DNA of 64,000 bases from Pantoea ananatis LMG 2665 (GTDB lineage: Bacteria > Pseudomonadota > Gammaproteobacteria > Enterobacterales > Enterobacteriaceae), in contig NZ_JMJJ01000005.1 of the NCBI RefSeq assembly GCF_000710035.2, positions 558,001 to 622,000 on the forward strand. Reading direction: 5' to 3'. Within the stretch, counting starts at the first letter, position 1, and each line of letters begins with the position of its first letter. The notes under the pieces were generated by a model. That model was given only the letters and a program-made list of their open reading frames with translations. It was not told the origin of the DNA and made no database searches. Positions 25,787-38,377 of this stretch are shown in pieces. The position numbers were made by a program, and so were the translations under genes.

Positions 25787-26254
25787 ATGGAGCGCGATGT
25801 GCATATTCGACCGTTTACTGAGGCTGACCGCCCTTTTCTGCGAACCTTGTATCTGGCGGCACGCCGCCATAACTGGGACTGGATTGAAAACGAGGACTGG
25901 CAGCTTGAAGATTTCGATCAGATCATCCCCGGCGAGACGATTCTGGTTGCAGAACTGGACGGTCATCGGGTGGGGTTTGCCGGGCTGATGGAAAACGATA
26001 ATTTTCTGCACAGCCTGTATGTCGATCCGGCTTATCAGGGCCGTGGCGTAGGCAGCGCGCTGCTTAATGAGGTTCAGGGGCGCTTCACCTCAACGGGCGC
26101 GCTAAAGTGCCTGGAAATGAACAAAGCCGCACAAACATTTTATTTGCAGCGCGGCTGGAAAATCATTTCTCAGGGTGAGAGCGAACAGGGGAATTATGTG
26201 CTGATGCACTATCCTCAGCCATCGCTCTACACCAGCGAGGCCAGCGGGCGTTAA
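25787..26254 (+). CDS. GNAT-family N-acetyltransferase
   Basis: This is a 155-residue acetyltransferase with the acetyl-CoA motif A in SLYVDPAYQGRGVGSALLNEV and a C-terminal NKAAQTFYLQRGWK segment typical of the fold. The acceptor is unknown. ATG has AAGGA six bases upstream. Its stop overlaps the stop of the convergent apbC gene by four bases, leaving no room for a terminator between them. Confidence 0.85.
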   Translation: MERDVHIRPFTEADRPFLRTLYLAARRHNWDWIENEDWQLEDFDQIIPGETILVAELDGHRVGFAGLMENDNFLHSLYVDPAYQGRGVGSALLNEVQGRFTSTGALKCLEMNKAAQTFYLQRGWKIISQGESEQGNYVLMHYPQPSLYTSEASGR

Positions 26255-27363
26255 AGCGCGCGAAACGCGATATCGCCCGGAATCACCTCGCCCTGCCAGT
26301 AGAGCTGAGCCGCCACCCGGCCGGCAAGCTGGCGATAAAGTGCCGCGAACTCGCTGTGTGGACGACGGATCACAGTGGGTTCGCCATCGTCGAGGTCTTC
26401 ACGCAGGTGAATATGCAACGGTAGCTGCGCCAGCAGCCGGGTACCATAGTCATCCACCAGCCGTTGCGCGCCGCCGGTGCCAAAGATTGGCTCGTGATGG
26501 CCGCACTCGCTGCAAATATGAATACTCATATTTTCCACAACGCCCAGTACCGGCACGTTCACCTTCTCAAACATTACCATCCCCTTACGCGCGTCGATAA
26601 GCGCAATATCCTGCGGCGTGGTGACCACCAGCGCGCCGGTGACCGGTACGCTTTGCGCCAGCGTAAGCTGAATGTCGCCGGTGCCCGGCGGCATATCCAG
26701 CACCAGATAATCCAGCTCTGGCCACTGGGTTTCGGTAAGCAGCTGCATGAGCGCTTTACTGGCCATCGGGCCGCGCCAGACCATCGCATTATCATCTGTT
26801 ACCAGATAACCGATGGAGTTGGTTGCCAGCCCGTGCGACATAACAGGGGCCATATGCTTACCGTCTGGCGACGTTGGCCGCTCTTTTTCACACCCCAGCA
26901 TGTTGGGCACGGACGGGCCATAAATGTCGGCGTCCAGAATGCCTACGCGTGCCCCTTCTGCGATTAACGCCAGGGCCAGATTAACTGCCGTGCTCGATTT
27001 ACCCACGCCGCCTTTGCCAGAGCTGACGGCAATAATGTTCTTCACGCCGTTAACGCCGGGATGATTTTTAACCCGCTTCAGGGTGGCGATATCATGACTG
27101 AGACGCCAGTCGATAGCCTGCGCGCCACTGAGGCGCAGCAGCTCAGCACTGGTTTCTGCTTTCACCTCTTCAAACGCCCCGTTCCAGGCGAACGGCATCA
27201 GCAGTTCAATGTGCAGCGTGCCGTCCAACAGGGCTACGTGGTGTAACGCCTTGAGTGCAATGAGGTTACGTTGAAGCGTCGGATGTTCAAAGCCGCTCAG
27301 TACGCCGGCCACAACGGCGCGTAAAGCTTCTGGTGTATGCGGTTCCCGGGATTGCGCTGTCAT
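26251..27363 (-). CDS. apbC: Iron-sulfur cluster carrier ATPase ApbC (Mrp)
   Basis: This is a 370-residue MinD/Mrp-type P-loop ATPase that carries Fe-S clusters (E. coli Mrp has 369). The deviant Walker A GKGGVGKSSTAVNLA is near residue 113, LDADIYGPS follows, and the cluster-binding CSEC pair (ICSECGHHEPIFGTGG) is near residue 280. ATG 27363 fits the AGGAGTGGGG ribosome site better than the GTG two codons before. It is divergent from metG as in E. coli. Confidence 0.95.
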   Translation of the reverse strand: MTAQSREPHTPEALRAVVAGVLSGFEHPTLQRNLIALKALHHVALLDGTLHIELLMPFAWNGAFEEVKAETSAELLRLSGAQAIDWRLSHDIATLKRVKNHPGVNGVKNIIAVSSGKGGVGKSSTAVNLALALIAEGARVGILDADIYGPSVPNMLGCEKERPTSPDGKHMAPVMSHGLATNSIGYLVTDDNAMVWRGPMASKALMQLLTETQWPELDYLVLDMPPGTGDIQLTLAQSVPVTGALVVTTPQDIALIDARKGMVMFEKVNVPVLGVVENMSIHICSECGHHEPIFGTGGAQRLVDDYGTRLLAQLPLHIHLREDLDDGEPTVIRRPHSEFAALYRQLAGRVAAQLYWQGEVIPGDIAFRAL

Positions 27364-27539
27364 CCCCACTCCTTTTTCTGCTAGGCCTGCGCTGTGTTTC
27401 AGCGATGTACTAACAATACTATCAGATGCCGATCGTTTCGCGGGCTGTCGCGCACGGGAAATCCCTTATGTTTACGCGGCTGTGCCCATCGGTTACCATC
27501 TAAGCCCGTTTTTTTACTTAACTGAAAGCTACGCAAACT

Positions 27540-29573
27540 ATGACTCAAGTCGCTAAAAAAATTCTGGTAACCTGCGCCCTGCCTTACGCAAACGGCTCAA
27601 TTCATCTCGGCCACATGCTCGAGCATATCCAGGCGGACATTTGGGTGCGTTATCAGCGAATGCGTGGCAATCAGGTTTATTTCATCTGCGCCGATGACGC
27701 TCACGGTACGCCGATCATGCTGAAAGCCCAGCAGTTGGGTATTGCGCCGGAGCAGATGATTGCTGAAATGAAGCAGGAGCATGAAACAGATTTCGCCGGT
27801 TTCAACATCAGCTATGACAATTACCATTCCACGCATGGCGATGAGAACCGTGAGCTCGCCGGGCTGATTTACGGCCGCCTGAAAGAGAACGGTTTCATTA
27901 AAAACCGGACCATCTCTCAGCTGTACGATCCGGAAAAAGGCATGTTCCTGCCTGACCGTTTTGTTAAGGGAACCTGCCCAAAATGTAAGTCACCTGACCA
28001 GTACGGCGATAACTGCGAAGTGTGCAGCGCGACCTACAGCCCGACTGAACTGATCGATCCGAAATCTGTGGTGTCGGGTGCAACACCCGTGCTGCGTGAT
28101 TCCGAGCATTTCTTCTTCGATCTCCCCTCGTTCAGTGAGATGTTGCGTGCCTGGACCCGTTCTGGCGCACTGCAGGAGCAGGTCGCGAACAAAATGCAGG
28201 AGTGGTTCGAATCCGGTCTACAACAGTGGGATATCTCGCGCGATGCGCCATATTTTGGCTTCGAAATCCCTGGCGCGCCGGGCAAATATTTCTACGTCTG
28301 GCTGGATGCGCCTATCGGCTACATGGGATCCTTTAAGAACCTGTGTGATAAACGTGGCGATATTAACTTTGACGAATTCTGGCAGCAGGATTCCACCACG
28401 GAGCTGTATCACTTCATCGGTAAAGACATTGTCTACTTCCACAGCCTGTTCTGGCCGGCCATGCTGGAAGGCAGCGGTTTCCGCAAGCCGACTAACCTGT
28501 TCGTGCACGGCTACGTCACCGTCAACGGTGCAAAAATGTCGAAGTCGCGTGGAACCTTTATCAAAGCCAGCACCTGGTTACAGCACCTGGATGCCGACAG
28601 CCTGCGCTACTACTATGCGGCCAAGCTCTCTTCGCGCATTGATGACATCGACCTGAATCTGGAAGATTTTGTTCAGCGCGTTAACGCCGATATCGTTAAC
28701 AAAGTAGTGAACCTGGCCTCACGTAATGCCGGTTTTATCACCAAACGCTTTGACGGCAAGCTGTCAGCTGAGCTGGCCGATCCGGCGCTGTATCAAACCT
28801 TCCTGGACGCATCTGAGAAGATTGGTGAGGCCTGGGCCAGCCGTGAATTTGGCCGTGCCATTCGTGAAATCATGGCGCTGGCCGATCTGGCTAACCGCTA
28901 TGTGGATGAGCAGGCGCCGTGGGTGGTGGCGAAGCAGGAAGGCCGCGATGCAGACCTGCAGGCCATTTGCTCGATGGGCATTAACCTGTTCCGGGTGCTG
29001 ATGACCTGGCTGAAACCGGTCATGCCGTCGCTGAGCGCGCGCGCCGAAGCGTTCCTGAACACTGAGCTGCACTGGGATGCCATTCAGCAACCGCTGCTGA
29101 ACCATCAGGTTGCGCCGTTCAAGGCCCTGTATGGCCGAATCGAAATGGCGAAGGTCGACGGCCTGATTGAGGCGTCAAAAGCGGATGCGGCAGACGCCAA
29201 TAAACCCGCGGCGACCGGCCCGCTGGCCGATGCGCCGATTGGCGATACCATTACCATTGATGATTTTGCCAAAGTCGATATGCGCGTGGCGCTGATTGAG
29301 AAAGCGGAATTCGTCGAAGGCTCGGACAAGCTGCTGCGTCTTGAACTGGATCTGAGCGGCGAGAAGCGCCAGATTTTCTCCGGTATTCGTGCGGCCTATC
29401 CCGATCCGGCGGTACTGGTTGGCAAAATGACCATTATCGTGGCCAACCTTGCGCCGCGTAAAATGCGGTTTGGCGTGTCAGAAGGCATGGTGCTGTCTGC
29501 CGGTCCCGGCGGCAAAGATCTGTTTGTCCTGTCCGTAGACAGCGGCGCGGTGCCCGGCATGCCGGTGAAATAG
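27540..29573 (+). CDS. metG: Methionyl-tRNA synthetase MetG
   Basis: This class I aminoacyl-tRNA synthetase has 677 residues, as in E. coli. The HIGH motif appears as HLGH in [11 protein letters not shown] near residue 20, zinc ligands are in [17 protein letters not shown] near 146-162, and KMSKS is near residue 333. The C-terminal 110 residues form the tRNA-binding dimer domain ([20 protein letters not shown]...). It is essential and divergent from apbC. Confidence 0.98.
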   Translation: MTQVAKKILVTCALPYANGSIHLGHMLEHIQADIWVRYQRMRGNQVYFICADDAHGTPIMLKAQQLGIAPEQMIAEMKQEHETDFAGFNISYDNYHSTHGDENRELAGLIYGRLKENGFIKNRTISQLYDPEKGMFLPDRFVKGTCPKCKSPDQYGDNCEVCSATYSPTELIDPKSVVSGATPVLRDSEHFFFDLPSFSEMLRAWTRSGALQEQVANKMQEWFESGLQQWDISRDAPYFGFEIPGAPGKYFYVWLDAPIGYMGSFKNLCDKRGDINFDEFWQQDSTTELYHFIGKDIVYFHSLFWPAMLEGSGFRKPTNLFVHGYVTVNGAKMSKSRGTFIKASTWLQHLDADSLRYYYAAKLSSRIDDIDLNLEDFVQRVNADIVNKVVNLASRNAGFITKRFDGKLSAELADPALYQTFLDASEKIGEAWASREFGRAIREIMALADLANRYVDEQAPWVVAKQEGRDADLQAICSMGINLFRVLMTWLKPVMPSLSARAEAFLNTELHWDAIQQPLLNHQVAPFKALYGRIEMAKVDGLIEASKADAADANKPAATGPLADAPIGDTITIDDFAKVDMRVALIEKAEFVEGSDKLLRLELDLSGEKRQIFSGIRAAYPDPAVLVGKMTIIVANLAPRKMRFGVSEGMVLSAGPGGKDLFVLSVDSGAVPGMPVK

Positions 29574-29691
29574 TCCGTTGGCCATCCTCTGCGGTTTACC
29601 GCCGGGGATGGCGCTTCAGCCACACCGCTGATTGCTGGCGGGCCTGACCGTTAGTGCGTATGATAAACCCCGTTAAAAACAGGAGCCTGTC

Positions 29692-30084
29692 ATGCACACC
29701 GTGCTAACGATGAGTTGGCGTTATCTGCGCGCTTTTATCATTATCTATCTTTGCTTATATGCCGGAAACGGCGTGGCCCTGCTGCTGCCCATCACCCTGC
29801 CCGGCAGCATTATTGGCATGCTGATTCTGTTTGCACTGCTTGCGTCGCAAATCCTGCCCGTGCGTTGGGTCAAACCGGGTTGCCATCTGATTATTCGCTA
29901 TATGGCGCTGCTGTTTGTGCCCATCAGCGTTGGCGTCATGAATTACACCGATATTCTTACCGCGCAGTTCGGTCCTGTTGTGGTCTCCTGTCTTGTCAGT
30001 ACCTTCGCTGTCCTGGCCATTGTAGGGTTAAGCGCGCATAAGCTGCATTCGCGCCCCGTGATCAAAGGGGGCAACGATGAGTGA
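29692..30084 (+). CDS. yohJ: CidA/LrgA-family membrane protein YohJ
   Basis: This is a 130-residue protein with four transmembrane helices, matching YohJ (132 in E. coli) and the LrgA/CidA family. Conserved stretches are [15 protein letters not shown] and [18 protein letters not shown]. It overlaps yohK by eight bases, so the two form an LrgAB-like pair, a family linked to export of small metabolites and control of murein hydrolysis or lysis. Confidence 0.92.
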   Translation: MHTVLTMSWRYLRAFIIIYLCLYAGNGVALLLPITLPGSIIGMLILFALLASQILPVRWVKPGCHLIIRYMALLFVPISVGVMNYTDILTAQFGPVVVSCLVSTFAVLAIVGLSAHKLHSRPVIKGGNDE

Positions 30085-30769
30085 TATCTGGTGGTCGTTG
30101 CCCCTCACTGTCGGGGCTTTTTTGCTGGCGCGCAAGCTGGCGGCAACGCTGAAAATTCCCTTGCTGAACCCACTTCTGGTCTCCATGGCGGTGATTATTC
30201 CCCTTCTGCTGTTACTGCACATGCCTTATGCCCGCTACTTCGCAGGCAGCGAGATACTGAATCAACTGTTGCAGCCCGCCGTCGTGGCCCTGGCGCTGCC
30301 GCTGTATGAGCAGATGCATCAAATTCGCGCTCGCTGGAAATCCATTATTGGCGTCTGCATGATTGGCAGCCTGACGGCGATGATTTCAGGCACCGCCATC
30401 GCGCTGTGGATGGGCGCCACACCAGAAATCGCCGCCACGATTTTGCCGAAATCGGTTACCACGCCGATCGCCATGGCGGTTTCAGCCTCACTGCACGGCA
30501 TTCCCGCCATCAGCGCAATTTGTGTCCTGATTGCGGGCGTACTGGGCGCCGTGTTTGGTCATATGTTGCTTAATCTGCTGGGAGTGAAAAGCAAAGCCGC
30601 ACGCGGGCTGGCGATTGGCAATGCCTCGCATGCGTTGGGCACGGCCAGGGCAGCGGAACTTGATTTTCAGGAAGGTGCCTTCAGCTCGCTGGCGCTGGTG
30701 ATCTGCGGCATCATCACGTCGTTGCTCGCCCCCTTTATTTTCCCGCTGCTGCTGCACTGGTTTGGCTAA
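30077..30769 (+). CDS. yohK: LrgB-family membrane protein YohK
   Basis: This is a 230-residue protein (231 in E. coli) of the LrgB/CidB family with about seven helices. The family signature [23 protein letters not shown] is in the middle and [15 protein letters not shown] follows. It is coupled to yohJ by overlap. cdd follows after about 120 bases, and in E. coli yohJK lie next to cdd too. Confidence 0.92.
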   Translation: MSDIWWSLPLTVGAFLLARKLAATLKIPLLNPLLVSMAVIIPLLLLLHMPYARYFAGSEILNQLLQPAVVALALPLYEQMHQIRARWKSIIGVCMIGSLTAMISGTAIALWMGATPEIAATILPKSVTTPIAMAVSASLHGIPAISAICVLIAGVLGAVFGHMLLNLLGVKSKAARGLAIGNASHALGTARAAELDFQEGAFSSLALVICGIITSLLAPFIFPLLLHWFG

Positions 30770-30888
30770 AACTTTGGGAGAGATCTCGCAAAGTTGAAAA
30801 CTGTAAGACATGTTGCATTGTCAGAGAGACAGAGATCACATATAAACCGATGTCTGGCACATTGCCCTGATGATTGAATGAGGCTTCC

Positions 30889-31779
30889 ATGCATCCACGT
30901 TTCCACTCTGCTTTTGAAGTACTTCCAGCCACTCTGCAAACCGCGCTGCGTCCGGTGCTGAGCGAGCCGGGATTTGACGCGATGCTGCAGGCCGATCAAG
31001 TCACCTTGTTGCAAGAGCAAACTCAACTGGATGCCGATGCGCTGGCGCTGGCGCTTCTGCCGGTTGCCGCTGCCTGCGCGGTTGCCACGCTTTCACATTT
31101 TAACGTCGGCGCGATTGCGCGCGGCGTCAGCGGCAACTGGTATTTCGGCGCCAATATGGAATTTGCCGGCGCGACCATGCAGCAAACCGTTCATGCTGAA
31201 CAGAGCGCCGTCACCCATGCCTGGCTGCGCGGTGAATCCCGTCTGGAGACCATTACTGTCAATTACACCCCCTGCGGTCACTGTCGCCAGTTTATGAATG
31301 AACTTAACAGCGGCACAGATATTCGCATTAGCCTGCCGCAGCGCGCGGTGCATACGTTGGCGCACTATCTGCCTGACGCATTCGGCCCAGGCGATCTGAA
31401 TATCACCGAACGCCTGATGGATGATGTGGACCAGGGTTATGTTGCAACGGGCGATGCGCTGTCTCAGGCCGCCGTTAAGGCGGCTAATCGCAGCCATGCG
31501 CCTTACAGTCGGGCGTTCAGCGGGGTGGCGTTACAGACCGCCTCCGGCCGGATTTTCAGCGGACGCTATGCAGAAAACGCCGCCTTCAATCCCAGCCTGC
31601 CCCCTTTGCAGGCCGCGCTGATTCTACTGAATATGGCGGGGGAATCCTGCCACGATATTCAGGCCGCCGCATTAGCCCAGACGCCGCAGCCAGCCCTGGA
31701 TCAGTTCTCTGCAACTCAGGCCACCCTGCACGCCCTGGGTTGCGATAACCTGACGCACCTTACGCTGGCAAAAGCGTAA
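30889..31779 (+). CDS. cdd: Cytidine deaminase Cdd
   Basis: This is a 296-residue dimeric cytidine/deoxycytidine deaminase of the E. coli type with two related domains. The catalytic Glu and zinc ligands are in TVHAEQSAV (HAE) and [13 protein letters not shown] (two Cys). The second domain lacks the zinc site, as is normal. The chosen ATG gives MHPRF, the same start as E. coli, with TGAGG five bases upstream. The upstream region contains a GTTGCATT motif and a TCACA half-site, which fits CytR/CRP control as in E. coli. Confidence 0.95.
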   Translation: MHPRFHSAFEVLPATLQTALRPVLSEPGFDAMLQADQVTLLQEQTQLDADALALALLPVAAACAVATLSHFNVGAIARGVSGNWYFGANMEFAGATMQQTVHAEQSAVTHAWLRGESRLETITVNYTPCGHCRQFMNELNSGTDIRISLPQRAVHTLAHYLPDAFGPGDLNITERLMDDVDQGYVATGDALSQAAVKAANRSHAPYSRAFSGVALQTASGRIFSGRYAENAAFNPSLPPLQAALILLNMAGESCHDIQAAALAQTPQPALDQFSATQATLHALGCDNLTHLTLAKA

Positions 31780-31947
31780 GGTGAGGCACGGTTTTAAACA
31801 GTTTCTAAATCTTTTATTTACAAAAGCTGTACATCGGCCAGAAATTTCATAGGATCTGGCGCCAGGTCTTCGTCATCACAATAAAACTGGCGTCACCCTA
31901 CTCTTTGATTATTGCGCCAGGAAAACTTGCAACCGGAGCATGACTGC

Positions 31948-33645
31948 ATGGAACTCGAATACGAAAGTAAACGCCCGCTATATATTCCTTATGCTGGCCC
32001 TATATTGCTGGAATTTCCGCTGCTGAATAAAGGCAGTGCCTTCAGCATCGAAGAGCGCAATGAATTTAACCTCAATGGCTTACTGCCAGAAGCGGTAGAA
32101 TCCATCGAAGAGCAGGCAAAACGCGCATGGCGTCAGTTTCAGGACTTCAAAAACAACAACGATAAACATGTCTACCTGCGCAACATTCAGGATACCAACG
32201 AAACGCTGTTTTATCGTTTGCTGGACAACCATCTCGAAGAGATGATGCCGATTATCTACACGCCAACCGTCGGTGCCGCCTGCGAACACTTCTCAGAAAT
32301 TTATCGCCGCGCGCGTGGCGTGTTCATCTCCTATCCCAACCGTGCGCACATCGAAGACATGCTGCAAAACGCCACCAAACAAAATGTGAAAGTGATTGTG
32401 GTCACTGACGGTGAGCGCATCCTTGGCCTGGGCGATCAGGGCATCGGTGGCATGGGCATTCCAATCGGTAAGCTGTCACTGTACACCGCCTGTGGCGGCA
32501 TCAGCCCGGCTTATACCCTGCCGGTGGTGCTGGATGTGGGCACCAATAACCAGCAGCTGCTCAACGATCCGCTGTACATGGGCTGGCGCCATCCCCGTAT
32601 CACGGGCGAAGAATATGACGAGTTTGTAAACGAGTTTATTCAGGCCGTGAAACGCCGCTGGCCAAAAGTGCTGTTGCAGTTCGAAGATTTTGCACAGAAA
32701 AACGCCATGCCACTGCTGGAGCGCTATCGTGACGAAGTGTGCTGCTTCAATGATGACATTCAGGGTACCGCTGCGGTCACCGTTGGCACCCTGATTGCCG
32801 CGAGCCGTGCAGCAGGCAGCCGCCTGTGCGAGCAGAAGGTTGTCTTCCTGGGCGCGGGTTCAGCCGGTTGTGGTATTGCCGAACAGATCATCGCACAGAT
32901 GAAATCGGAAGGTCTGAGCGACGACGAAGCCCGTCGTCGCGTCATGATGGTGGATCGCTTTGGTTTGCTGACCGACAAACTGCCTAACCTGCTCGATTTC
33001 CAGAGCAAGCTGGTGCAGAAAAGCGACAACCTGAAAGACTGGGATACCTCAAATGATGCGATCTCACTGCTGGACGTGGTGCGTAACGCACAGCCAGACA
33101 TCTTAATCGGTGTGTCAGGTCAGCCTGGGCTGTTCACAGAAGAGATCATCCGTGAGATGCACAAGCACTGCAAACGTCCAATCGTGATGCCGCTTTCTAA
33201 CCCAACGTCTCGCGTTGAGGCCACGCCGGCAGACATTATTGCCTGGACCGATGGTGCCGCCCTGGTCGCTACCGGTAGTCCGTTCTCACCGGTTTCGTGG
33301 AACGGTAAGACCTACCCGATCGCGCAGTGTAATAACTCCTACATCTTCCCTGGCATTGGCCTGGGCGTGATTGCGTCTGGCGCATCGCGTGTCACCGATA
33401 CCATGCTGATGACGGCCAGCCGTGCTCTTGCGGATTGTTCACCGCTGGTGAACGATGGTGAAGGCCCGGTTCTGCCTGAAATTAAAGATATTCAGGGCGT
33501 GTCGAAGATTATCGCGATGGAAGTGGGCAAAGCTGCCCAGCTCGCGGGCGTCGCGGTGGTGACTTCAGAAGACGTGCTCTCACAGTCTATCGCCAATAAT
33601 TTCTGGCTGCCTCAATACCGCCACTACCGCCGTACCTCTATCTAA
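31948..33645 (+). CDS. maeA: NAD-dependent malic enzyme MaeA
   Basis: This is a 565-residue enzyme, the same length as E. coli MaeA (SfcA), converting malate to pyruvate with NAD. Family blocks are [15 protein letters not shown] ([19 protein letters not shown]), [34 protein letters not shown] and the NAD site [16 protein letters not shown]. The start at 31948 has GGAG nine bases upstream. A 12-codon upstream extension from 31912 is rejected because family members begin near [13 protein letters not shown]. In E. coli maeA lies in a different part of the chromosome. Confidence 0.95.
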   Translation: MELEYESKRPLYIPYAGPILLEFPLLNKGSAFSIEERNEFNLNGLLPEAVESIEEQAKRAWRQFQDFKNNNDKHVYLRNIQDTNETLFYRLLDNHLEEMMPIIYTPTVGAACEHFSEIYRRARGVFISYPNRAHIEDMLQNATKQNVKVIVVTDGERILGLGDQGIGGMGIPIGKLSLYTACGGISPAYTLPVVLDVGTNNQQLLNDPLYMGWRHPRITGEEYDEFVNEFIQAVKRRWPKVLLQFEDFAQKNAMPLLERYRDEVCCFNDDIQGTAAVTVGTLIAASRAAGSRLCEQKVVFLGAGSAGCGIAEQIIAQMKSEGLSDDEARRRVMMVDRFGLLTDKLPNLLDFQSKLVQKSDNLKDWDTSNDAISLLDVVRNAQPDILIGVSGQPGLFTEEIIREMHKHCKRPIVMPLSNPTSRVEATPADIIAWTDGAALVATGSPFSPVSWNGKTYPIAQCNNSYIFPGIGLGVIASGASRVTDTMLMTASRALADCSPLVNDGEGPVLPEIKDIQGVSKIIAMEVGKAAQLAGVAVVTSEDVLSQSIANNFWLPQYRHYRRTSI

Positions 33646-33652
33646 AAACTCG

Positions 33653-33678
33653 GCGCTGGATCCCTGCGGATCCAGCGC
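33653..33678 (+). terminator. Hairpin after maeA
   Basis: GCGCTGGATCC pairs with GGATCCAGCGC over a four-base loop a few bases after the maeA stop, followed by a weak T-rich stretch (CTTAAATTT). It is a likely terminator. Confidence 0.65.
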
Positions 33679-33709
33679 TGCTTAAATTTACACCAGCCAG
33701 ACGGGGTAA

Positions 33710-34498
<789 letters not shown>

Positions 34499-34717
34499 TT
34501 CACCCCGTTTACCCGCGTTTTAGTAACAGATAAGCCCGGAATGGCTTATGGCTCCCCCCCCTTGCCCGCCTGATGCTGCTGTCAGAAATGAAACGGGAAG
34601 GCTGCGGCGACGTCCGCCAGCCAATTCAGGGTTGCGCACCCGTGACGTTGCGCCGGTGCCATGAAAGAAACAGCGCCCCGACGATGAGCGAACCCCACAA
34701 ACCGCGTAAAAGGGCGC
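34499..34717. other. Intergenic region after sanA
   Basis: No gene is seen. In E. coli a small gene (yeiS) lies here; no counterpart was found. A GATAAGCCCGGAATGGCTTAT stretch near 34529-34549 forms an ATAAGCC/GGCTTAT hairpin that may end sanA. Confidence 0.4.
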
Positions 34718-34741
34718 AAAAAAAGCGGCCCTGAGGCCGCT
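34718..34741 (-). terminator. Intrinsic terminator of the mgl operon
   Basis: On the minus strand AGCGGCC pairs with GGCCGCT over a four-base loop, followed by a run of seven T. It begins 20 bases after the mglC stop. Confidence 0.88.
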
Positions 34742-34760
34742 TACATCATTGCCACTGCTG

Positions 34761-35771
34761 TTATTTTTTACGCGAGTACTTCAACGAGTCGAGCGCCACA
34801 GCGAAGATAATGATGCCGCCCTTGATGATGTACTGCCAGTAAGGGTTGATACCGATATAGGTCAAACCGTAGTTGATGACGGTGAAGATCAGCACCCCGG
34901 TCACCACACCGGCCACCGTACCGACACCACCGGCAAAGGACACGCCACCGACTACGCAGGCTGCGATAGCATCCAGTTCATACATGAAACCGAGGTTATT
35001 CGTGGCTGAGCCGATACGACCCGCTTCCAGCATACCGCCGAAGGCATAAAACACGCCTGACAAGGCATAAATCAGGATCAGGTTCAGGTTAACGTTCACA
35101 CCTGACACTTTTGCCGCTTCCGGGTTACCCCCGATAGCAAAAATGTTTTTACCAAAGCGCGTTTTGTTCCACAGAATCCAGACAAACACGACAGCAATCG
35201 CTGCATAGAAGGTGATGTAAGACAGTTTGAAATCACCGAAACGAAGGAAGCCTTGTGTGAAAGTTGAGAAGCCATCATAGAAGCCCGCAATCGGTGAGGC
35301 CCCAACGAAGTCGTAATACAGTGAGTTAATGCCATAAACGATGATCATGGTACCCAACGTAGTGATAAAAGGCGTCACTTTCAGATAGGCAATAATGACA
35401 CCATTCACCAGACCAATAACGGCACCAATCACACAAACAATCAGGATAACGACCGGAATCGGCACGGTTTCCAGATGCGGAAACACTTTGTTGACGTTAT
35501 CCATGGATTGCAGCAATGAGGCGGCTACAATGGCGGCCAGCCCCACCTGACGCCCGGCAGACAGGTCAGTACCCTGGGTCACAATCAGCCCCGCCACGCC
35601 CAGCGCGATAATAATACGCACCGAAGACTGGGTCAGAATGTTACTCAGGTTCATTAAACTTAAAAATGTCGGATCCTGGAAAATAATAACAGCCAGTAGT
35701 ACCAGCAGTACGACATAAATGCCGCCCTCTTTCAGCCAGGTTAGCGCATTCTTTTTTGTAGTCGCTTTCAT
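34761..35771 (-). CDS. mglC: Galactose/methyl-galactoside ABC permease MglC
   Basis: This is a 336-residue permease (336 in E. coli) of the ribose/galactose type with eight to ten helices. It contains the EAA-like loop in the ...FGKNIFAIGGNPEAAKVSGV block that contacts MglA. It is the last gene of mglBAC and is followed by a strong terminator. Confidence 0.96.
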   Translation of the reverse strand: MKATTKKNALTWLKEGGIYVVLLVLLAVIIFQDPTFLSLMNLSNILTQSSVRIIIALGVAGLIVTQGTDLSAGRQVGLAAIVAASLLQSMDNVNKVFPHLETVPIPVVILIVCVIGAVIGLVNGVIIAYLKVTPFITTLGTMIIVYGINSLYYDFVGASPIAGFYDGFSTFTQGFLRFGDFKLSYITFYAAIAVVFVWILWNKTRFGKNIFAIGGNPEAAKVSGVNVNLNLILIYALSGVFYAFGGMLEAGRIGSATNNLGFMYELDAIAACVVGGVSFAGGVGTVAGVVTGVLIFTVINYGLTYIGINPYWQYIIKGGIIIFAVALDSLKYSRKK

Positions 35772-35790
35772 GTTAACAGCCCTTACTTCA

Positions 35791-37311
35791 TTAAAGGTGT
35801 AATGACGCTAAACGCAATATTTCGTTCTGCGTGGTCGTTTTCGTATCAACAATGCCGGCGACCAGACCGTTACTCATTACCAGAATACGATCGGTGATGC
35901 CCAGCAACTCTGGCATTTCGGAAGAGATAATAATGATGCCCTTTTCCTTCTTCGCCAGCTCAGCCATCAGCTGATAAATTTCGAATTTGGCCCCCACATC
36001 AATACCGCGCGTGGGTTCATCAAGCATTAAGATTTCAGGCTGAGTCAGCAACCAGCGACCAATAATGACCTTCTGTTGGTTACCACCAGAAAGTGAACCA
36101 ATTTGCGTATGATGCCCTGGCGTTTTTACCCGCATAGCGTCGATAACCCATTGGGTATCGCTTTTCATGCGTTTATTATCCAGCAGACCAATACTGTTCT
36201 TATATTTTTTGATATTGGATATCAGGGAATTAAATCCAATATCCAGAAAAGCGTAAATACCGGTAGAACGACGCTCTTCAGTTACCAGCGCAAAACCATG
36301 GTTAATGGCTTCATTGGCGGTATGATTGTTAATCGTTTTACCATGCAGTTTAATTGTGCCGCCCGATTTTTCGCGAATGCCAAACAGCGTTTCAACGATA
36401 TCGGTACGTTTTGCACCCACTAACCCGGCAATGCCGAGTATCTCCCCTTTACGTAAATCAAAAGAAATATCGCGAATTGAGGGCTGACGCAGCGAGGTCA
36501 GATTGCGCACCTCCAGAATGGTTTCACCCGGAACATTGGTGCGATCCGGGAAGCGCTGACTGAGAGAACGCCCAACCATCATGGAGATGATCTTATCCAT
36601 ATCCAGCCCTTCAAGCGGCTGAGTCACAATCCACTGGCCATCACGCAGGATGGTAATTTCATCGCACAGCTGGAAAATTTCTTCCATTTTATGCGAGATG
36701 TAAACAATTCCGCAGCCGCGATCTTTGAGCTTACGAATAATCGTGAACAGATGATTAACTTCTTTTTCGGTTAACGAAGAAGTCGGTTCATCCATGATCA
36801 CGATTTTGGCGTCATAGGAAAATGCTTTGGCAATCTCAATCATCTGCATTTGCGAGACGGAGAGATGGGCGACTTTATCACGCGGATCGATATTAATATC
36901 CAGCTCGTCGAAAATCGCTTTGGTATCACGGTACATTTTGTCCTGATCGACAAAAACGCCTTTGCGTGGATAACGCCCAAGCCACATGTTGTCCATCACG
37001 GTACGCTGTAATACCAGGTTTAATTCCTGGTGCACCATCGACACGCCGTTTTCCAGCGCTTCTTTGGAGCTTTTGTAATCTATTTCCTGCCCTTGAAAAA
37101 GAATGCTGCCTGTATCTTTTTTATAGATACCAAATAAACACTTTAACAATGTCGATTTACCAGCGCCGTTTTCACCCATTAGTGCATGAACGGAGTGAGG
37201 CCGCACTTTTAAATTAACGTTGTCGAGAGCTTTCACGCCGGGAAATGATTTACTGACGTTGGTCATTTCCAGCAGATATTCGCGCTGCGCGGTCGTATTA
37301 TCACTGGCCAT
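35791..37311 (-). CDS. mglA: Galactose ABC transporter ATPase MglA (double cassette)
   Basis: This is a 506-residue ATPase with two cassettes. The first has Walker [15 protein letters not shown] near residue 45 and [15 protein letters not shown]. The second has a degenerate P loop ([16 protein letters not shown]), as usual in sugar double-cassette ATPases, and a normal [15 protein letters not shown] signature with Walker [10 protein letters not shown]. It sits between mglB and mglC. Confidence 0.96.
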   Translation of the reverse strand: MASDNTTAQREYLLEMTNVSKSFPGVKALDNVNLKVRPHSVHALMGENGAGKSTLLKCLFGIYKKDTGSILFQGQEIDYKSSKEALENGVSMVHQELNLVLQRTVMDNMWLGRYPRKGVFVDQDKMYRDTKAIFDELDINIDPRDKVAHLSVSQMQMIEIAKAFSYDAKIVIMDEPTSSLTEKEVNHLFTIIRKLKDRGCGIVYISHKMEEIFQLCDEITILRDGQWIVTQPLEGLDMDKIISMMVGRSLSQRFPDRTNVPGETILEVRNLTSLRQPSIRDISFDLRKGEILGIAGLVGAKRTDIVETLFGIREKSGGTIKLHGKTINNHTANEAINHGFALVTEERRSTGIYAFLDIGFNSLISNIKKYKNSIGLLDNKRMKSDTQWVIDAMRVKTPGHHTQIGSLSGGNQQKVIIGRWLLTQPEILMLDEPTRGIDVGAKFEIYQLMAELAKKEKGIIIISSEMPELLGITDRILVMSNGLVAGIVDTKTTTQNEILRLASLHL

Positions 37312-37341
37312 AATTTACCTGGCTACAAAACGGTGATGACA

Positions 37342-37368
37342 TAAAAAAGGCGCAGCAGCTGCCGCGCC
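37342..37368 (-). terminator. Intra-operon hairpin between mglB and mglA
   Basis: On the minus strand GGCGCGGCAG and CTGCTGCGCC can pair and a T run follows. It sits directly after mglB and probably gives the expected excess of binding protein over ATPase and permease. Confidence 0.7.
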
Positions 37369-37381
37369 CGTCTGCAAAGAG

Positions 37382-38377
37382 TTATTTCTGGAACTGAGAC
37401 AGGTTTTCCTGATCAACCGGTACATAAGGTACGCGTACGATCTTATCAACCATCTTGAAGTTGGTGCCTGCCGTCGCCGGTTTGCCATCTGCAAGGTTCT
37501 TGGCCATGTCGATGGTGGCTTTCGCCTGGTTTTCCGCGTCATTCAGCACGGTACCGGCCATTGCGCCTGACTTAACCAGCGCCAGTGCTTCAGGTAACGC
37601 ATCCACACCGAAGACCGGGATGGAAGACATGTTGTGTGCTTTCAGCGCTTCTACGGCACCCATTGCCATGGCATCGTTGTTGGCGATAACCACTTCGATT
37701 TTCTTGGCGTTAGGACCTGACAGCCAGGCGTCCATCTTATCTTTCGCCTGAGCGGTATCCCACATTGCCGTATCCATCGCTAACTGCTGGGTTTTAACAC
37801 CGTCTTTGTTCAGCGTATCGATAACGTATTTGGTACGCGCTTCCGCATCCGGATGGCCCGGCTCGCCTTTCAGCAGAACGAACTGAATCACACCATCTTT
37901 ATTCAGGTCCCAGGCCGGGGTTGCTTTCCAGTGCTTCTCAATCAGTTTGCCCTGAATCACACCCGACTCTTTTGAGTCAGTACCCACGTAGTAAGCTTTG
38001 TCATAGCTGGCCAGCACTTTCGCGTTTGGCTCTTTGTTGAAGAACACCACGGGAATGTCGTTAGCACGGGCTTTCTGGACAACCACCGCGGCCGCGGCCG
38101 GATCGACCAGGTTAATTGCCAGCGCTTTCACGCCTTTTGCCATCAGCACGTCAATTTGATCGTTCTGTTTAGACTGGTCGTTCTGCGAGTCATTCATCAG
38201 CAGCTGAATACCGCCCAGCGTCTTGGCTTCTTTCTCGATATCTTTACGTACCATCGACATGAAGTTGTCGTCGTATTTGTAAATGGTTACGCCGATACGC
38301 GTGTCAGCGGCATGCGCCGTTGCACCAAACATCATGCTGGCAACCAGTGCTGTGAGCGTGAAAACCTTCTTATTCAT
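37382..38377 (-). CDS. mglB: Periplasmic galactose/glucose-binding protein MglB
   Basis: This is a 331-residue precursor (332 in E. coli) with signal peptide [20 protein letters not shown] ending AHA. The mature part shows the ligand residues and calcium loop (DLNKDGVIQ) of the galactose-binding protein. It also serves as chemoreceptor partner for Trg. The start at 38377 has GGAGAT upstream; a 43-codon upstream extension is rejected because it precedes the signal peptide. Transcription is controlled by a CRP site and a gal operator upstream. Confidence 0.97.
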   Translation of the reverse strand: MNKKVFTLTALVASMMFGATAHAADTRIGVTIYKYDDNFMSMVRKDIEKEAKTLGGIQLLMNDSQNDQSKQNDQIDVLMAKGVKALAINLVDPAAAAVVVQKARANDIPVVFFNKEPNAKVLASYDKAYYVGTDSKESGVIQGKLIEKHWKATPAWDLNKDGVIQFVLLKGEPGHPDAEARTKYVIDTLNKDGVKTQQLAMDTAMWDTAQAKDKMDAWLSGPNAKKIEVVIANNDAMAMGAVEALKAHNMSSIPVFGVDALPEALALVKSGAMAGTVLNDAENQAKATIDMAKNLADGKPATAGTNFKMVDKIVRVPYVPVDQENLSQFQK